Shown here in pieces: positions 1-7,033 of a stretch of DNA of 64,000 nucleotides; the first letter of the stretch is position 1, and every line of letters starts with the position of its first letter. This stretch comes from Rubrivivax sp. (lineage in GTDB: Bacteria > Pseudomonadota > Gammaproteobacteria > Burkholderiales > Burkholderiaceae_C), in contig JAURZM010000050.1 of the NCBI GenBank assembly GCA_030653385.1, forward strand, positions 279,042 to 343,041. Reading direction: 5' to 3'. The notes below the pieces were generated by a model. That model was not told the DNA's origin. It made no database searches and was given only the letters and a program-made list of their open reading frames with translations. The translations under genes and the position numbers were made by a program.

Positions 1-201
1 GAAGACCACCGCGCCGGCCTTCAGGAAGTCTTTGTGCTGGTCGCGAAACTGCATCGCTTCAGTGGTGCAGCCGGGGGTGTTGTCCTTCGGGTAGAAGTAC
101 AGAACCACGGCGTGGCCCAGGTGCGACTGGGGCGTGAACTTCACGCCGCCGGTGGCCAAGGCTTCAAATTCCGGGAGAGCTTTATTGATGACGGGCGTCA
201 T
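1..201 (-). CDS. bcp: Peroxiredoxin, PrxQ/Bcp type (5' part only)
   Basis: The 67 visible codons encode the N-terminal third of a thioredoxin-fold peroxidase of the Bcp/PrxQ family, which reduces hydroperoxides in the cytoplasm with thioredoxin. The stretch VVLYFYPKDNTPGCTTEA is the family signature, with peroxidatic Cys45 in the PGCT motif. The resolving Cys that many PrxQ enzymes carry five residues later is Met50 here, so this copy may use a 1-Cys or other resolving mechanism. The start is the ATG at 201-199. The gene runs off the left edge of the window. It lies downstream of the Mth938-domain gene on the same strand. Confidence 0.93.
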   Translation of the reverse strand, partial: MTPVINKALPEFEALATGGVKFTPQSHLGHAVVLYFYPKDNTPGCTTEAMQFRDQHKDFLKAGAVVF

Positions 202-249
202 GGATGGGTTTTCTCGGACATCTGGCTGCCGTTGCCGGCTCAATGGCGA

Positions 250-280
250 ATTATATTGTGTCTGGCGACCGGGCTCGCAA
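250..280 (-). promoter_or_regulatory. Candidate promoter for the peroxiredoxin gene
   Basis: Read on the minus strand, a perfect TATAAT lies at 255-250, with TTGCGA at 280-275 as a possible -35 and a rather long 19-base spacer. It sits about 50 bases upstream of the peroxiredoxin ATG in the gap after the Mth938 gene. This is motif matching only. Confidence 0.4.
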
Positions 281-299
281 TGGGCGCTGCGCAGACCAC

Positions 300-668
300 C
301 TAGATCAACAAGGCAGCCACCACCGAACGGCCCTCGCTGACCAGCACGTTGTAGGTGCGGCAGGCGGCTCCGGTGTCCATCGTTTCGACGCCGATGCGCT
401 GCTCGATCAGGCTGCGCATCAGGGCCGGCGGCGCAAAGCGGATGCGCGGGCCGCTGCCGAAGATCACCACCTCGGGCTTGAACGCGCCTATGCGTTCGAA
501 GTGCGCGGCTGCCAGGTCGCCGAAGCCCGTGGCCTGCCAGTCCTGCACCTCGCCGACCCACGGCACCAGCACGCTGTGCGCAAACGGCGTGCTGGCCACC
601 CACAGCCGGCCGGGCTCCAGGCGGGTGATGACGTTGACGCCGTCCAGCGTGTCGGGTTGGAACTTCAT
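300..668 (-). CDS. Mth938-like domain protein (DUF498/NDUFAF3 family)
   Basis: This 122-residue protein has the compact Mth938-like fold signature, including the central FKPEVVIFGSGPRIRFAPP stretch that is well conserved in the DUF498/NDUFAF3 family. Eukaryotic relatives help assemble respiratory complex I; the bacterial role is not settled. It is full length for the family. The ATG at 668-666 lies only 13 bases from the end of the prophage recombinase gene, so the native upstream region has been replaced by prophage DNA and transcription may now come from the phage side. No convincing Shine-Dalgarno sequence precedes the start. Confidence 0.85.
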   Translation of the reverse strand: MKFQPDTLDGVNVITRLEPGRLWVASTPFAHSVLVPWVGEVQDWQATGFGDLAAAHFERIGAFKPEVVIFGSGPRIRFAPPALMRSLIEQRIGVETMDTGAACRTYNVLVSEGRSVVAALLI

Positions 669-680
669 GGGTGGATAATT

Positions 681-1223
681 CTACTTTTGGACCCTTGCCA
701 GCGCGAGGCGCACTGTGGCGCCAGGACGACCGACAGCAGCGCCGACACGATCCCAGGTCCACCCACGAGCGCGCAAGGCCGCAGCACGGTCATAGTCGAA
801 GAGCCGGGGACGACCAAAGCGGACCCCGCGCGCGCGGGCATCGACGCGCCCAGCTTCGCACCGCTCCCGGATAACGCCCCGCTCGAACTCAGCGAAGGCC
901 CCCAGTAGCTGGACGAGCAACCGGCCTACCGGAGTGATGGTTTCAATGGGCTCTGTGAGGCTTCGCAGCGCCGCCCCGGCCGCGCGAACGGCTTCGATCA
1001 CCCGAAGCAGGTCAGACAGGGACCGCGCAAGGCGATCAACTCGACAGACGAGCAGAACATCGCCAGGGCGCAGCCGCGCCAGAAGAAGCTCAAGCCGCGG
1101 ACGCCCAGCAGCGCCAGAGGCAGTCTCTACTACGGGCCGCCTAACGCCTGAATTCCGAAGGGCGGACACCTGAGACGCTAGCTCTTGCCCATCAGTAGAC
1201 ACACGCGCATAACCGTGCAGCAT
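681..1223 (-). CDS. Serine recombinase (resolvase/invertase family)
   Basis: This 180-residue small serine recombinase begins MLHGYARVSTDGQ, with Ser9 as the expected nucleophile in the YARVS motif. The conserved arginine region VCRVDRLARSL and the E-helix stretch LLGAFAEFERGVIRERCEAG follow. The C-terminal 40 residues, with WTWDRVGAAVGRPGATVRLA, form the expected helix-turn-helix DNA-binding part. Family members catalyse site-specific exchange through a Ser-DNA linkage. Lying at the extreme left of the prophage, it is the likely integrase/excisionase. Its length matches Hin/Gin-type invertases and resolvases, not large phage integrases. Its ATG is 28 bases from the Rep stop codon, so it is probably co-transcribed with Rep. 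Confidence 0.9.
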   Translation of the reverse strand: MLHGYARVSTDGQELASQVSALRNSGVRRPVVETASGAAGRPRLELLLARLRPGDVLLVCRVDRLARSLSDLLRVIEAVRAAGAALRSLTEPIETITPVGRLLVQLLGAFAEFERGVIRERCEAGRVDARARGVRFGRPRLFDYDRAAALRARGWTWDRVGAAVGRPGATVRLALARVQK

Positions 1224-1240
1224 GGTGGCATAGGCGCAAA

Positions 1241-1261
1241 TGTAGGACGCGCTACCCTACA
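1241..1261. repeat. 6-bp inverted repeat at the rep/recombinase junction
   Basis: TGTAGG at 1241-1246 and CCTACA at 1256-1261 form an inverted repeat with a 9-base spacer, overlapping the Rep stop codon and lying 18 bases upstream of the recombinase start. It could be a regulatory or crossover site; chance is possible for 6-bp arms. Confidence 0.3.
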
Positions 1262-2226
1262 GGCACCGAGTCATCGGACTCGACGAAAAACAGCCCTCTT
1301 TCGGCATCAAACCAAGCGGACGTTATTCGCTGGCCAACGCGCGAGAAGGCGAGCTGCATCAGCTCAAGCATGGTGACCTCATCGGCTTCCCACGCCTCTT
1401 TCAAAGGGGCGGGCATGTCGACGCCCAGAGTGTGGCTGTACCGCTTTTTGTTTTCGGGGCTCTCATGCATGTCCTTTGCCACATAACCCGCTATGTAGCG
1501 GGCAATCGCACCGGCACCACGGACGGGCTTGTGCTGGCCGGGAGACCAGCGTTTAGAGCGCTTGGCCTCGTCGAAATTGCCGCCGCGCTCCCCGGTGACT
1601 GAGCGCCAGATAGCGCGCATCACATCCCAACTCTTGACCTTGACGCCACCGCTGGCCAGCCGCGTAGGGAGGGCATGGGTGGCAAGGTGAATGTGATACG
1701 CGCCGCGCTCCTGTCGCTCAAGGACGGCAATGTATTTCCACTCACCAAGAACTGCCCTTGTGCGATCCCTGAAGGCCCGCAGATCGCGCATGACCTGGGC
1801 ACGGTCTTGTTCGTTATCGCGGTACGTCAAGGTCCAAAGAGAGTTGACGATCATCGCCTTTGCGAGCTTCCGAACGCCTTGCTTTGCGCGCCTTACCGCC
1901 CGCTCGACGTTGATGGCCTTCTGTTCCGGGGTCAAAGGGTCCAGGGACGGACCTAGATCACGGTCTATGGCCCTTTCCAGGGTCGCCAGGGGCTTTGGGG
2001 TCTCTGTCCATATCACCACCTCTTTGTGGCCGTTGTTGAAATCCGTGGTTTTCATGCGCAGCCGGGGACGCTCAGACGCTTGCAGGGACTCCGAGGTGGC
2101 AGACCACAGGGCAGCGCACAAGGGATGCTCCAGACGGGCCTTTCTACGAGCCTCAAGCCACGCCAACCTATCGCCATCCTCGGACCCATAGCCAGAACCA
2201 CCTCGCCCCTCTACACTCTTGTCCAT
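1252..2226 (-). CDS. Rolling-circle replication initiator (HUH endonuclease, inovirus Rep)
   Basis: This 324-residue protein carries the HUH replication motifs in order: motif 1 SLWTLTYRD around residues 129-137, the His-X-His metal site GAYHIHLATHA with H178 and H180, and motif 3 RYIAGYVAKD with Tyr248 as the likely nicking tyrosine followed by Lys251. HUH proteins of this type nick the viral plus-strand origin and prime rolling-circle replication of filamentous phage, corresponding functionally to pII of the Ff phages. A purine-rich AAAGAGGG precedes the ATG at 2226-2224. The hairpin-rich region immediately upstream is the likely target. It is followed closely by the recombinase gene. Confidence 0.85.
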   Translation of the reverse strand: MDKSVEGRGGSGYGSEDGDRLAWLEARRKARLEHPLCAALWSATSESLQASERPRLRMKTTDFNNGHKEVVIWTETPKPLATLERAIDRDLGPSLDPLTPEQKAINVERAVRRAKQGVRKLAKAMIVNSLWTLTYRDNEQDRAQVMRDLRAFRDRTRAVLGEWKYIAVLERQERGAYHIHLATHALPTRLASGGVKVKSWDVMRAIWRSVTGERGGNFDEAKRSKRWSPGQHKPVRGAGAIARYIAGYVAKDMHESPENKKRYSHTLGVDMPAPLKEAWEADEVTMLELMQLAFSRVGQRITSAWFDAERGLFFVESDDSVPVG

Positions 2227-2445
2227 CGACGGACCCTCTTTCTTTGCCGTTGATCACGCCCCGGGGTGCTTGCAGGCATCGCCGGGGTTTTCTTTTGCCC
2301 TGTCCTCGTGGGTTCCAGGGCCCTCTACGTTTTATGTGTCCTCTTGATAAATCTAGCGGCCGCAGCGCGGCCGCCCGCGTCTGCCGGGCAAGCCGTCAGC
2401 CACGGGCGGCCAGCCGCCACCGCCAGCACACCGAATCGGTTTGAC

Positions 2446-2468
2446 AAAAAAACGGCGGGGACACGCCG
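2446..2468 (-). terminator. Rho-independent terminator of the phage structural operon
   Basis: On the minus strand the stem CGGCG/CGCCG (2468-2464 with 2457-2453, six-base loop) is followed directly by seven T residues (2452-2446). It lies past the zot stop codon and would end the minus-strand structural transcript before rep. Confidence 0.65.
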
Positions 2469-2569
2469 GAGCGCCCGCGAGCAGTCAGCAATAGCAGCGC
2501 CACGGGTACATGTCACAGCTATTGCCGCCAGCCCGCTCCTGGAGACGAGCACCGTCCCACGCTGGCCGG

Positions 2570-2620
2570 AAACATCCCCCTTGACTACCGCAGCAAGTGA
2601 GGCAGTCAAGGGGGATGTTT
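2570..2620. repeat. Perfect 17-bp inverted repeat
   Basis: AAACATCCCCCTTGACT at 2570-2586 is exactly mirrored by AGTCAAGGGGGATGTTT at 2604-2620, with a 17-base spacer. It is the strongest dyad in the prophage and is a candidate for the packaging hairpin or an origin element. There is no long T-run, so it is not a typical terminator. Confidence 0.8.
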
Positions 2621-2681
2621 GAATTTCACCGTCCAGCGCGGGCCGGTGCTTTGTGGCAGGGAGGCAGCCCACTCCCCCCCG

Positions 2682-2700
2682 CCCCTCGCCCTGCGAGGGG
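2682..2700. repeat. 8-bp hairpin with 3-base loop
   Basis: CCCCTCGC at 2682-2689 pairs perfectly with GCGAGGGG at 2693-2700 around CCT. It lies 41 bases upstream of the plus-strand gene at 2742 and belongs to the hairpin cluster of the phage intergenic region. Confidence 0.7.
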
Positions 2701-2741
2701 AGCGAGGCGAATCTGCGAAGGATGCCTAAAAGGACGCCGCC

Positions 2742-3149
2742 ATGATCGCCGCCAACTACGTCAAACACCCAGAAGCCATGCAAGCCCAGCGCGAGCTGTG
2801 GAGCAAGAACAAGCGGGACACGATCCTCATGCGCATCGCCGGCCTGATCATGCGCGGCACCACCGCACCGCCCTGGCTCAAGGCGGCAACACGCAAGGCC
2901 AAGCAGCTTTCCACAGCGGTAAAGACCTGCTGCCGAGACTGGATCAACGAAGCGGCGGCCGCACACCCAAAACCAGCGAAGGGCTTCGCCAAACACTGCG
3001 CGTGGTGGACCAACGAACGAGCCACACAACAACTGCAAACCGCTCAGGCAGTACTGCGGGCACATCAGATAGGCGCCCTGGCAGGAGAGGCAGCAATGGG
3101 CGGACCTTCCCCTTCAAAGTGCTGTTCAGGCCCGCCAGCGCGGTTCTGA
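2742..3149 (+). CDS. Hypothetical prophage protein, convergent with zot
   Basis: This 135-residue ORF is one of only two prophage genes on the plus strand. Codon choice is coherent for about 110 codons, and AAAAGGACG lies just upstream of the ATG. The protein is basic and mostly helical in composition, with several Trp and Cys residues (KTCCRDW, KHCAWWTNERATQQ) and no membrane segment or signal peptide. I do not recognise the family. Its last 85 bases overlap the end of zot on the opposite strand, so the true 3' boundary of one of the two reading frames could be questioned. Accessory cargo or a regulatory role is possible. Confidence 0.55.
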   Translation: MIAANYVKHPEAMQAQRELWSKNKRDTILMRIAGLIMRGTTAPPWLKAATRKAKQLSTAVKTCCRDWINEAAAAHPKPAKGFAKHCAWWTNERATQQLQTAQAVLRAHQIGALAGEAAMGGPSPSKCCSGPPARF

Positions 3150-4207
3150 TGGCCTTGCTGGGGCCGAACTGGCGCGGGGGTGTCGCAATAGACCGGCCGC
3201 TCACGCTCACCGAAGATCAGGACCCCGGTGCAGTGCCCCAGCTCGCGCCACGCATAGCCCGAGCGCCCAAGCTGCGCAAGCGTGACATGGGTCAACACCC
3301 TGCCATCGAGCGAGAGAGAGAACGTCGCCGCCTTCTTGCCCTCTTGCACGTAGTACCCCACCAGGTGCACGCCGTGAGTGGCGTAGGGCTCCCGGTCAGG
3401 GACAGCGGCCGACACCGATAGCGCTGTGCGCCGGACTGGCACGGAAGCGGCTGCCGCTGGAGGTTGTGCCCCGGCCTGGCGGTTGCCAGGGCCGACCACG
3501 CGAGGCGCAGACGCCGCCGACGCAACGGCCGGAGCGGCCGGTGACACGCGACCGCCGATGCTGTTGACCGCGTAAAGCACCAGGCCCGCCAGGCCGACAA
3601 GCCCCACGCCCGCGATGATCAGAGCCGGCGGGATCGTGCGCTTGCCATCGACGTGCAGAGCCGCGCTTTTGTAGAGGTCGAAGACTTCTTTTGGCAGCTT
3701 GTATCTGGACTGCACCAGCCACTTCTTCGCCTGAGCGGGATCGCCGAACTCGGTATGTTCGGACATGCGACGGCCGAGCACACCGAGGTTTCGGAGGTGG
3801 ATATGGCGACCGACAAGGCCGCGGACTTCTGTGTGCAGATTGCCCGGCCGCTGGGTCATCAGAATGAAGTCGATCCCCCGGTGCCGGTGCGTGGCCAGGG
3901 CTTCCAGATCAGGGCTCAACGCGCTGCCGGATGCACGCGTGCGCCAGAGCCTTTGCACCTCGTCTGCAATGATGATTGCACCATCGGGCACCATGCCGGG
4001 TTCGTGCCAGCGGGTGAGGTCTTCGAGTGTCTCGAACGGCAGATCGAGCGCGGGAATGCAAGGCTTGCCATCGCGGTCGTTTGCCACATAGATCGGACGC
4101 CGCTTCTTCGGGTCTTTTTCCTTGAGATAGTCAAGGATCAGCTTCACGCAGAGCGCGGTCTTGCCGGTGCCAGGGACCCCGCTGATAAGCGTGATCTTTG
4201 CGCTCAT
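3065..4207 (-). CDS. Zot-like morphogenesis ATPase (inovirus pI)
   Basis: This 380-residue protein has the Zot domain: Walker A SGVPGTGKT (about residues 9-17), Walker B GAIIIADEVQ with D82-E83, and the conserved GIDFILMTQRP segment near 111-121. A single membrane span follows at about 194-217 (PPALIIAGVGLVGLAGLVLY), and an Ala/Pro-rich periplasmic tail makes up the rest. In filamentous phages this inner-membrane ATPase drives virion assembly and extrusion. Its ATG overlaps the end of the DUF2523 gene by one base, consistent with translational coupling. The C-terminal tail overlaps the oppositely oriented gene at 2742-3149. Confidence 0.93.
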   Translation of the reverse strand: MSAKITLISGVPGTGKTALCVKLILDYLKEKDPKKRRPIYVANDRDGKPCIPALDLPFETLEDLTRWHEPGMVPDGAIIIADEVQRLWRTRASGSALSPDLEALATHRHRGIDFILMTQRPGNLHTEVRGLVGRHIHLRNLGVLGRRMSEHTEFGDPAQAKKWLVQSRYKLPKEVFDLYKSAALHVDGKRTIPPALIIAGVGLVGLAGLVLYAVNSIGGRVSPAAPAVASAASAPRVVGPGNRQAGAQPPAAAASVPVRRTALSVSAAVPDREPYATHGVHLVGYYVQEGKKAATFSLSLDGRVLTHVTLAQLGRSGYAWRELGHCTGVLIFGERERPVYCDTPAPVRPQQGHQNRAGGPEQHFEGEGPPIAASPARAPI

Positions 4208-4479
4208 CAGACGATCATGAACTTGCGGACGATCATCAGCGTAACGCGCGCGCTGATGGCTGCAACGATGACCGACATAGCCGTATTAAGACCGGCCATG
4301 GCGAGGTAGTCCGCAAGTGCGCCCGTGGCGCTGCCCCAGTTGGCTTTCGCTTGCGCAAGAAGCCACGTGACGCCGCTGTCAACGCCCGCGTACGTCACGA
4401 CAGCGAAGCCGAGCGCCGCAGCCGCCATGATGGCAATACGACCCGCAACGCTCGCCAGGAATGCCCCGAGTGTCAACAT
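4207..4479 (-). CDS. DUF2523 family inovirus membrane protein (pVI-like)
   Basis: This 90-residue, very hydrophobic protein has three likely membrane spans (around 8-30, 34-42 with a break, and 64-88). Its size and position between the adsorption-protein gene and zot match the DUF2523 family, which is taken to be the pVI-like minor coat protein in many inoviruses. It would sit in the inner membrane and become part of the virion tip. Two bases separate it from the pIII-like gene upstream. Confidence 0.8.
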   Translation of the reverse strand: MLTLGAFLASVAGRIAIMAAAALGFAVVTYAGVDSGVTWLLAQAKANWGSATGALADYLAMAGLNTAMSVIVAAISARVTLMIVRKFMIV

Positions 4480-4481
4480 GC

Positions 4482-5897
4482 TTAGCTCCTGATCCCGCCG
4501 ATGACGATCCCGGCCGCTGCAAGGTACGAGAACGCAATCACAAAGGGCCTGATCATCGAGAAGAAGTCGCAGAAAACCGTGTTGTCAATCGGCACCGCGA
4601 TGCCGGCAATCGTCAGCGTCCCCATGGTCGGACAAGCCGCGTTGGAGTTGCCCCAACCTGACGCGGGTGTCACGTCGATCGACACTGTGCTTTTTGGCAT
4701 CTCAACGTCGGGCACGTCCCCAAGCTTGATGCAGCCGAGCCGATCAGGGTTCGTGACGCAGGGGTCCTTGTCTTCGGGACCCCCAGGCTCCGGCGTCTCA
4801 ACGATGGTTTCGGGCGTGCCGGGCGGGCCACCTGGCGGCGTCGTGGTGGTAGTTGTGGTCTTCGGCCAGGTACCCTCATTCTTGCGCAGCGGGTCGCGGG
4901 CGAAATTCCATTCGGTCCACGTTTCTACGACTGTGCCATCGGGCTTTGTGGTCGTGCTGGTGCCACCCGATACCTTTGGCGCGGGTGTTTCTTCGACCCA
5001 CTCCGTGGGCGTGCCGGCCGGCACTCTGAAGCCGTCCGTTTGACCCGCTGCCTCGCTGAGCAGGCCCGGGAGGTTTTCCGCGTTCCAGTCCGATGCGTTC
5101 GCCATGTCGCCGGCTTCTTCGGCGGTCTTTGGGACTGTGTAGCTACCAGTCGGGCATTTGCCCCCGTAGCCGGGTTGCGTGCTGCCGGCCGGGTGATACG
5201 TGCCGGTGCTGTTATCGAACCAACCGGGGCAGGCCAACGATTCCGCGACAGCAAACCACGCCGAAGGCGCCGCGACGCCGCCGAATACGTCCGACGGGTT
5301 CGAGTCATGCACGCTTGTCCACTCTTGTTCGCAAATGCCGGTTGTGCCATCGCTGGTTGTGTAGCAGTTCGCAGACCCAACCAGCGAGCGGGTCCGGTTG
5401 CCGAACACGCCGACGAAGTTGGCCGCGAAGTAAGAACTACACGCAGCGCCGAGCGTCGATCCGTTGTGCCCCGCTTGGCACGTCCAGGTACCGACCATGG
5501 CCATCGCTTGATCCTGGCCGGGGTCGTGTGCGAGCCCGCCACCGGCCACCGGCCGCACCCGTATCGCGTCGTAAATCTCGTACGCGAGGACCGCAGCGCC
5601 GACGCCGGGAATGAGGCTTCGCGCGAGAGCGCTGGCCGCTACGCGAGCAGTGAGCCCACGGTCGAAGAACAGGGCCGCGTTTGTCGTCAGCACGCGCCCG
5701 CCAGGGCCATGCAACGGGACGGAGCCCACCGCCTTAGCGGACGCGCCGGCCGCGGTGATGGTGGCGGTCGAGGTGACCCGGCCGACGTTGACCATCGACC
5801 GGTTTGCGGAATACTCCGACCGCACGTCCTGGAACGCATGCGCCCCGCCGCAAGCGAGCGCCGCCAGCGCGAACGGGAGGGCGAAGCGGTTCACCAC
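4482..5897 (-). CDS. pIII-like adsorption protein (TspB C-terminal domain related)
   Basis: This 471-residue protein begins with a signal peptide (residues 1-21, ending GGAHA) and ends with one membrane span (PFVIAFSYLAAAGIVIGG), the layout of the filamentous-phage receptor-binding minor coat protein. The centre is Cys-rich (TWTCQAG, GSANCYTTS, GICEQEW, LACPGWF). A linker of Thr, Pro and Gly lies around residues 350-385. The segment DPCVTNPDRLGCIKLGD before the C-terminal domain is typical of TspB-related proteins of Neisseria and Ralstonia inoviruses. Translation starts at GTG 5897 (or the adjacent GTG 5894), within the end of the 27-residue ORF, which suggests coupling. The exposed domain sets host range, probably through a pilus. 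Confidence 0.85.
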   Translation of the reverse strand: MVNRFALPFALAALACGGAHAFQDVRSEYSANRSMVNVGRVTSTATITAAGASAKAVGSVPLHGPGGRVLTTNAALFFDRGLTARVAASALARSLIPGVGAAVLAYEIYDAIRVRPVAGGGLAHDPGQDQAMAMVGTWTCQAGHNGSTLGAACSSYFAANFVGVFGNRTRSLVGSANCYTTSDGTTGICEQEWTSVHDSNPSDVFGGVAAPSAWFAVAESLACPGWFDNSTGTYHPAGSTQPGYGGKCPTGSYTVPKTAEEAGDMANASDWNAENLPGLLSEAAGQTDGFRVPAGTPTEWVEETPAPKVSGGTSTTTKPDGTVVETWTEWNFARDPLRKNEGTWPKTTTTTTTPPGGPPGTPETIVETPEPGGPEDKDPCVTNPDRLGCIKLGDVPDVEMPKSTVSIDVTPASGWGNSNAACPTMGTLTIAGIAVPIDNTVFCDFFSMIRPFVIAFSYLAAAGIVIGGIRS

Positions 5898-5974
5898 TCA
5901 CCCCCGAAGAAGATCAGCAGGCCCGCGCCCAGAACGCCGGCCGCGATGAAGAAAGCGTAAGGATCGATTCCCAT
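5891..5974 (-). CDS. 27-residue single-span virion protein candidate (pVII/pIX-like)
   Basis: The ORF starts ATG 5974-5972 and encodes MGIDPYAFFIAAGVLGAG followed by LLIFFGGEW, essentially one membrane helix. Ff phage pVII and pIX are 33- and 32-residue membrane proteins that initiate assembly, and this is the corresponding place between the major coat and adsorption-protein genes. AAAGG lies six bases before the start codon. The stop codon TGA (5893-5891) overlaps the alternative GTG starts of the pIII-like gene, a typical coupling arrangement. The pVII/pIX role is inferred from size, topology and position. Confidence 0.65.
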   Translation of the reverse strand: MGIDPYAFFIAAGVLGAGLLIFFGGEW

Positions 5975-6045
5975 ATGCAGCCTTTGCAATGCGCCCCGCT
6001 GGACGCGTTGAAAAGGCCCCGGCCGGATGGCCAGGACCGAGGGCC

Positions 6046-6237
6046 TTACATGCCCTTCCGGATGAACTTGATGGCCATCACGGCGATGATGGCCACGAGG
6101 ACGGCGGTCGCGACAGTCAGGCCATCGGCCTTCATGTCCGTGATGGCCGTGGTCACGTCGGCCGGGACGGCGGCCTGCACTTGCGAAGCGAAACCCAGCA
6201 CAGCGGCCGGGACCAGAGCGAGACGAGCTTTCAACAT
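6046..6237 (-). CDS. Major coat protein (pVIII-like)
   Basis: The 63-residue precursor has a clear signal peptide, MLKARLALVPAAVLGFASQV followed by QA, with cleavage expected after AQA-type residue 22. The mature protein would be 41 residues: an acidic, amphipathic start (AVPADVTTAITDMKAD), a hydrophobic helix (LTVATAVLVAIIAVMAI) and a basic C terminus (KFIRKGM). This is the canonical architecture of inovirus major coat proteins, in which the basic end contacts the ssDNA. It lies in the middle of the minus-strand structural operon. Confidence 0.92.
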   Translation of the reverse strand: MLKARLALVPAAVLGFASQVQAAVPADVTTAITDMKADGLTVATAVLVAIIAVMAIKFIRKGM

Positions 6238-6294
6238 GGGGAACCTTTCAGAAGACAGTGCGAGGATTGATGCTGAGCGGGTGCACTAGCCCGC

Positions 6295-6648
6295 TCAGCT
6301 CGCCCGTGCAGCACGCACGAGGAACATGATCGCGTAGACCGAAGCCCACACGCCGAAGACAAGCCAGGACGCTTCGAGGGCGTCGCCAGCGGTGAAGGTG
6401 TGCGGCGGGTAATCGACCGCGATATGGCACAGCAGGTAATCGGGATCCGGTTGCTCTGCGCCGATGGACGTGTCCCAGCAGACTGGGTTCGGCGTCGAAA
6501 CATAGGGGCCGATGACTGACCAAACGCCTGTCTCTGCGGCTTCCGAGCAGCCGTACGGGCGCGAGGTCAGCGAGAAGATCGCCACCTGTCCGGCAAGCGT
6601 GTCAACGCCCCCAGGACCGACAGCAGAGAAGTACGCCGGGCAAGTCAT
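6295..6648 (-). CDS. Small inovirus membrane protein, 117 residues
   Basis: The protein has a Cys-containing N-terminal part (MTCPAYFSAV, PYGCSEAAE, NPVCWDTS, LLCHIAVDYPP) and one C-terminal membrane span (ASWLVFGVWASVYAIMFLV, about residues 92-110) followed by a basic RAARAS end. I do not recognise the family. Its ATG overlaps the stop codon of the 85-residue gene upstream in an ATGA arrangement, so it belongs to the same transcript. A minor virion or assembly protein is likely from context. Confidence 0.7.
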   Translation of the reverse strand: MTCPAYFSAVGPGGVDTLAGQVAIFSLTSRPYGCSEAAETGVWSVIGPYVSTPNPVCWDTSIGAEQPDPDYLLCHIAVDYPPHTFTAGDALEASWLVFGVWASVYAIMFLVRAARAS

Positions 6649-6902
6649 CGCCGCACCCCTGGAGCCGGGAACGCGACCGCCTCAGGCGACGAAATCAGAC
6701 GCGCCAGGTCCGCGTCGAAGACCGCTGGGTCAAGCGGCGTTTCTGAGCGCGAGACACGCGGCGGCGGTTGATGCATGAAGCCATCGACGACCCCATCGAG
6801 GTAGCCGTGAGCGCTGCCGACCATGAAGCCGACGCCGAGGTAGACCGCCACGGACACGAGCGAGAGCAAGCGCGAGAACCAATCAGGACGGTCGTCGCTC
6901 AT
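6645..6902 (-). CDS. Small inovirus membrane protein, 85 residues
   Basis: The chosen start is the ATG at 6902-6900, which is preceded by GAAGGG and gives MSDDRPDWFSRLLSLVS as N terminus. An upstream in-frame extension to 7013 would run across the 37-residue gene and lacks a plausible start. One membrane span covers about residues 12-30 (LLSLVSVAVYLGVGFMVGS), and the rest is a Pro-rich, probably periplasmic or cytoplasmic tail. It ends in an ATGA overlap with the 117-residue gene. Function unknown. Confidence 0.65.
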   Translation of the reverse strand: MSDDRPDWFSRLLSLVSVAVYLGVGFMVGSAHGYLDGVVDGFMHQPPPRVSRSETPLDPAVFDADLARLISSPEAVAFPAPGVRR

Positions 6903-6919
6903 GGCCTGGGTCCCTTCTG

Positions 6920-7033
6920 TCAGCCGACTTGCCCAAACGAACCGCCGTCGGGGACGGAAGGCGACGACCGGCCGAACGCCAAGAGCAGAAGCGCCAGGAA
7001 CAACGCAACCCACAGCGACGGCCGGGCGTTCAC
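6920..7033 (-). CDS. 37-residue single-span membrane protein
   Basis: A GTG start at 7033-7031 overlaps the TGA of the ssDNA-binding protein gene (GTGA), and the ORF encodes MNARPSLWVALFLALLLLAF and a short polar tail ending SFGQVG. One membrane helix or signal anchor fills residues 7-20. Position directly after the ssDNA-binding protein and before other small membrane proteins is typical of the tiny virion or assembly genes of inoviruses. The start is supported only by the coupling overlap. Confidence 0.5.
   Translation of the reverse strand: MNARPSLWVALFLALLLLAFGRSSPSVPDGGSFGQVG

Larger units (their letters stand above)
2227..2741. other. Prophage intergenic region with several hairpins; candidate origin/packaging region
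   Basis: These 515 bases between Rep and the plus-strand gene show no coding pattern on either strand. They hold a NotI-type palindrome pair (GCGGCCGC at 2356-2363 and 2367-2374), a minus-strand terminator, a perfect 17-bp inverted repeat, and an 8-bp hairpin with a 3-base loop. Filamentous phages concentrate their plus origin, minus origin and packaging signal in one such hairpin-rich intergenic region, so that role is inferred here. No nick site could be assigned by eye. Confidence 0.55.

Noticed and set aside
2325..3065. A 246-codon minus-strand open frame through the phage intergenic region
   Set aside because: It crosses the terminator, all hairpins and the coherent plus-strand gene, has an odd Cys/Gly-rich composition and no ribosome-binding site.
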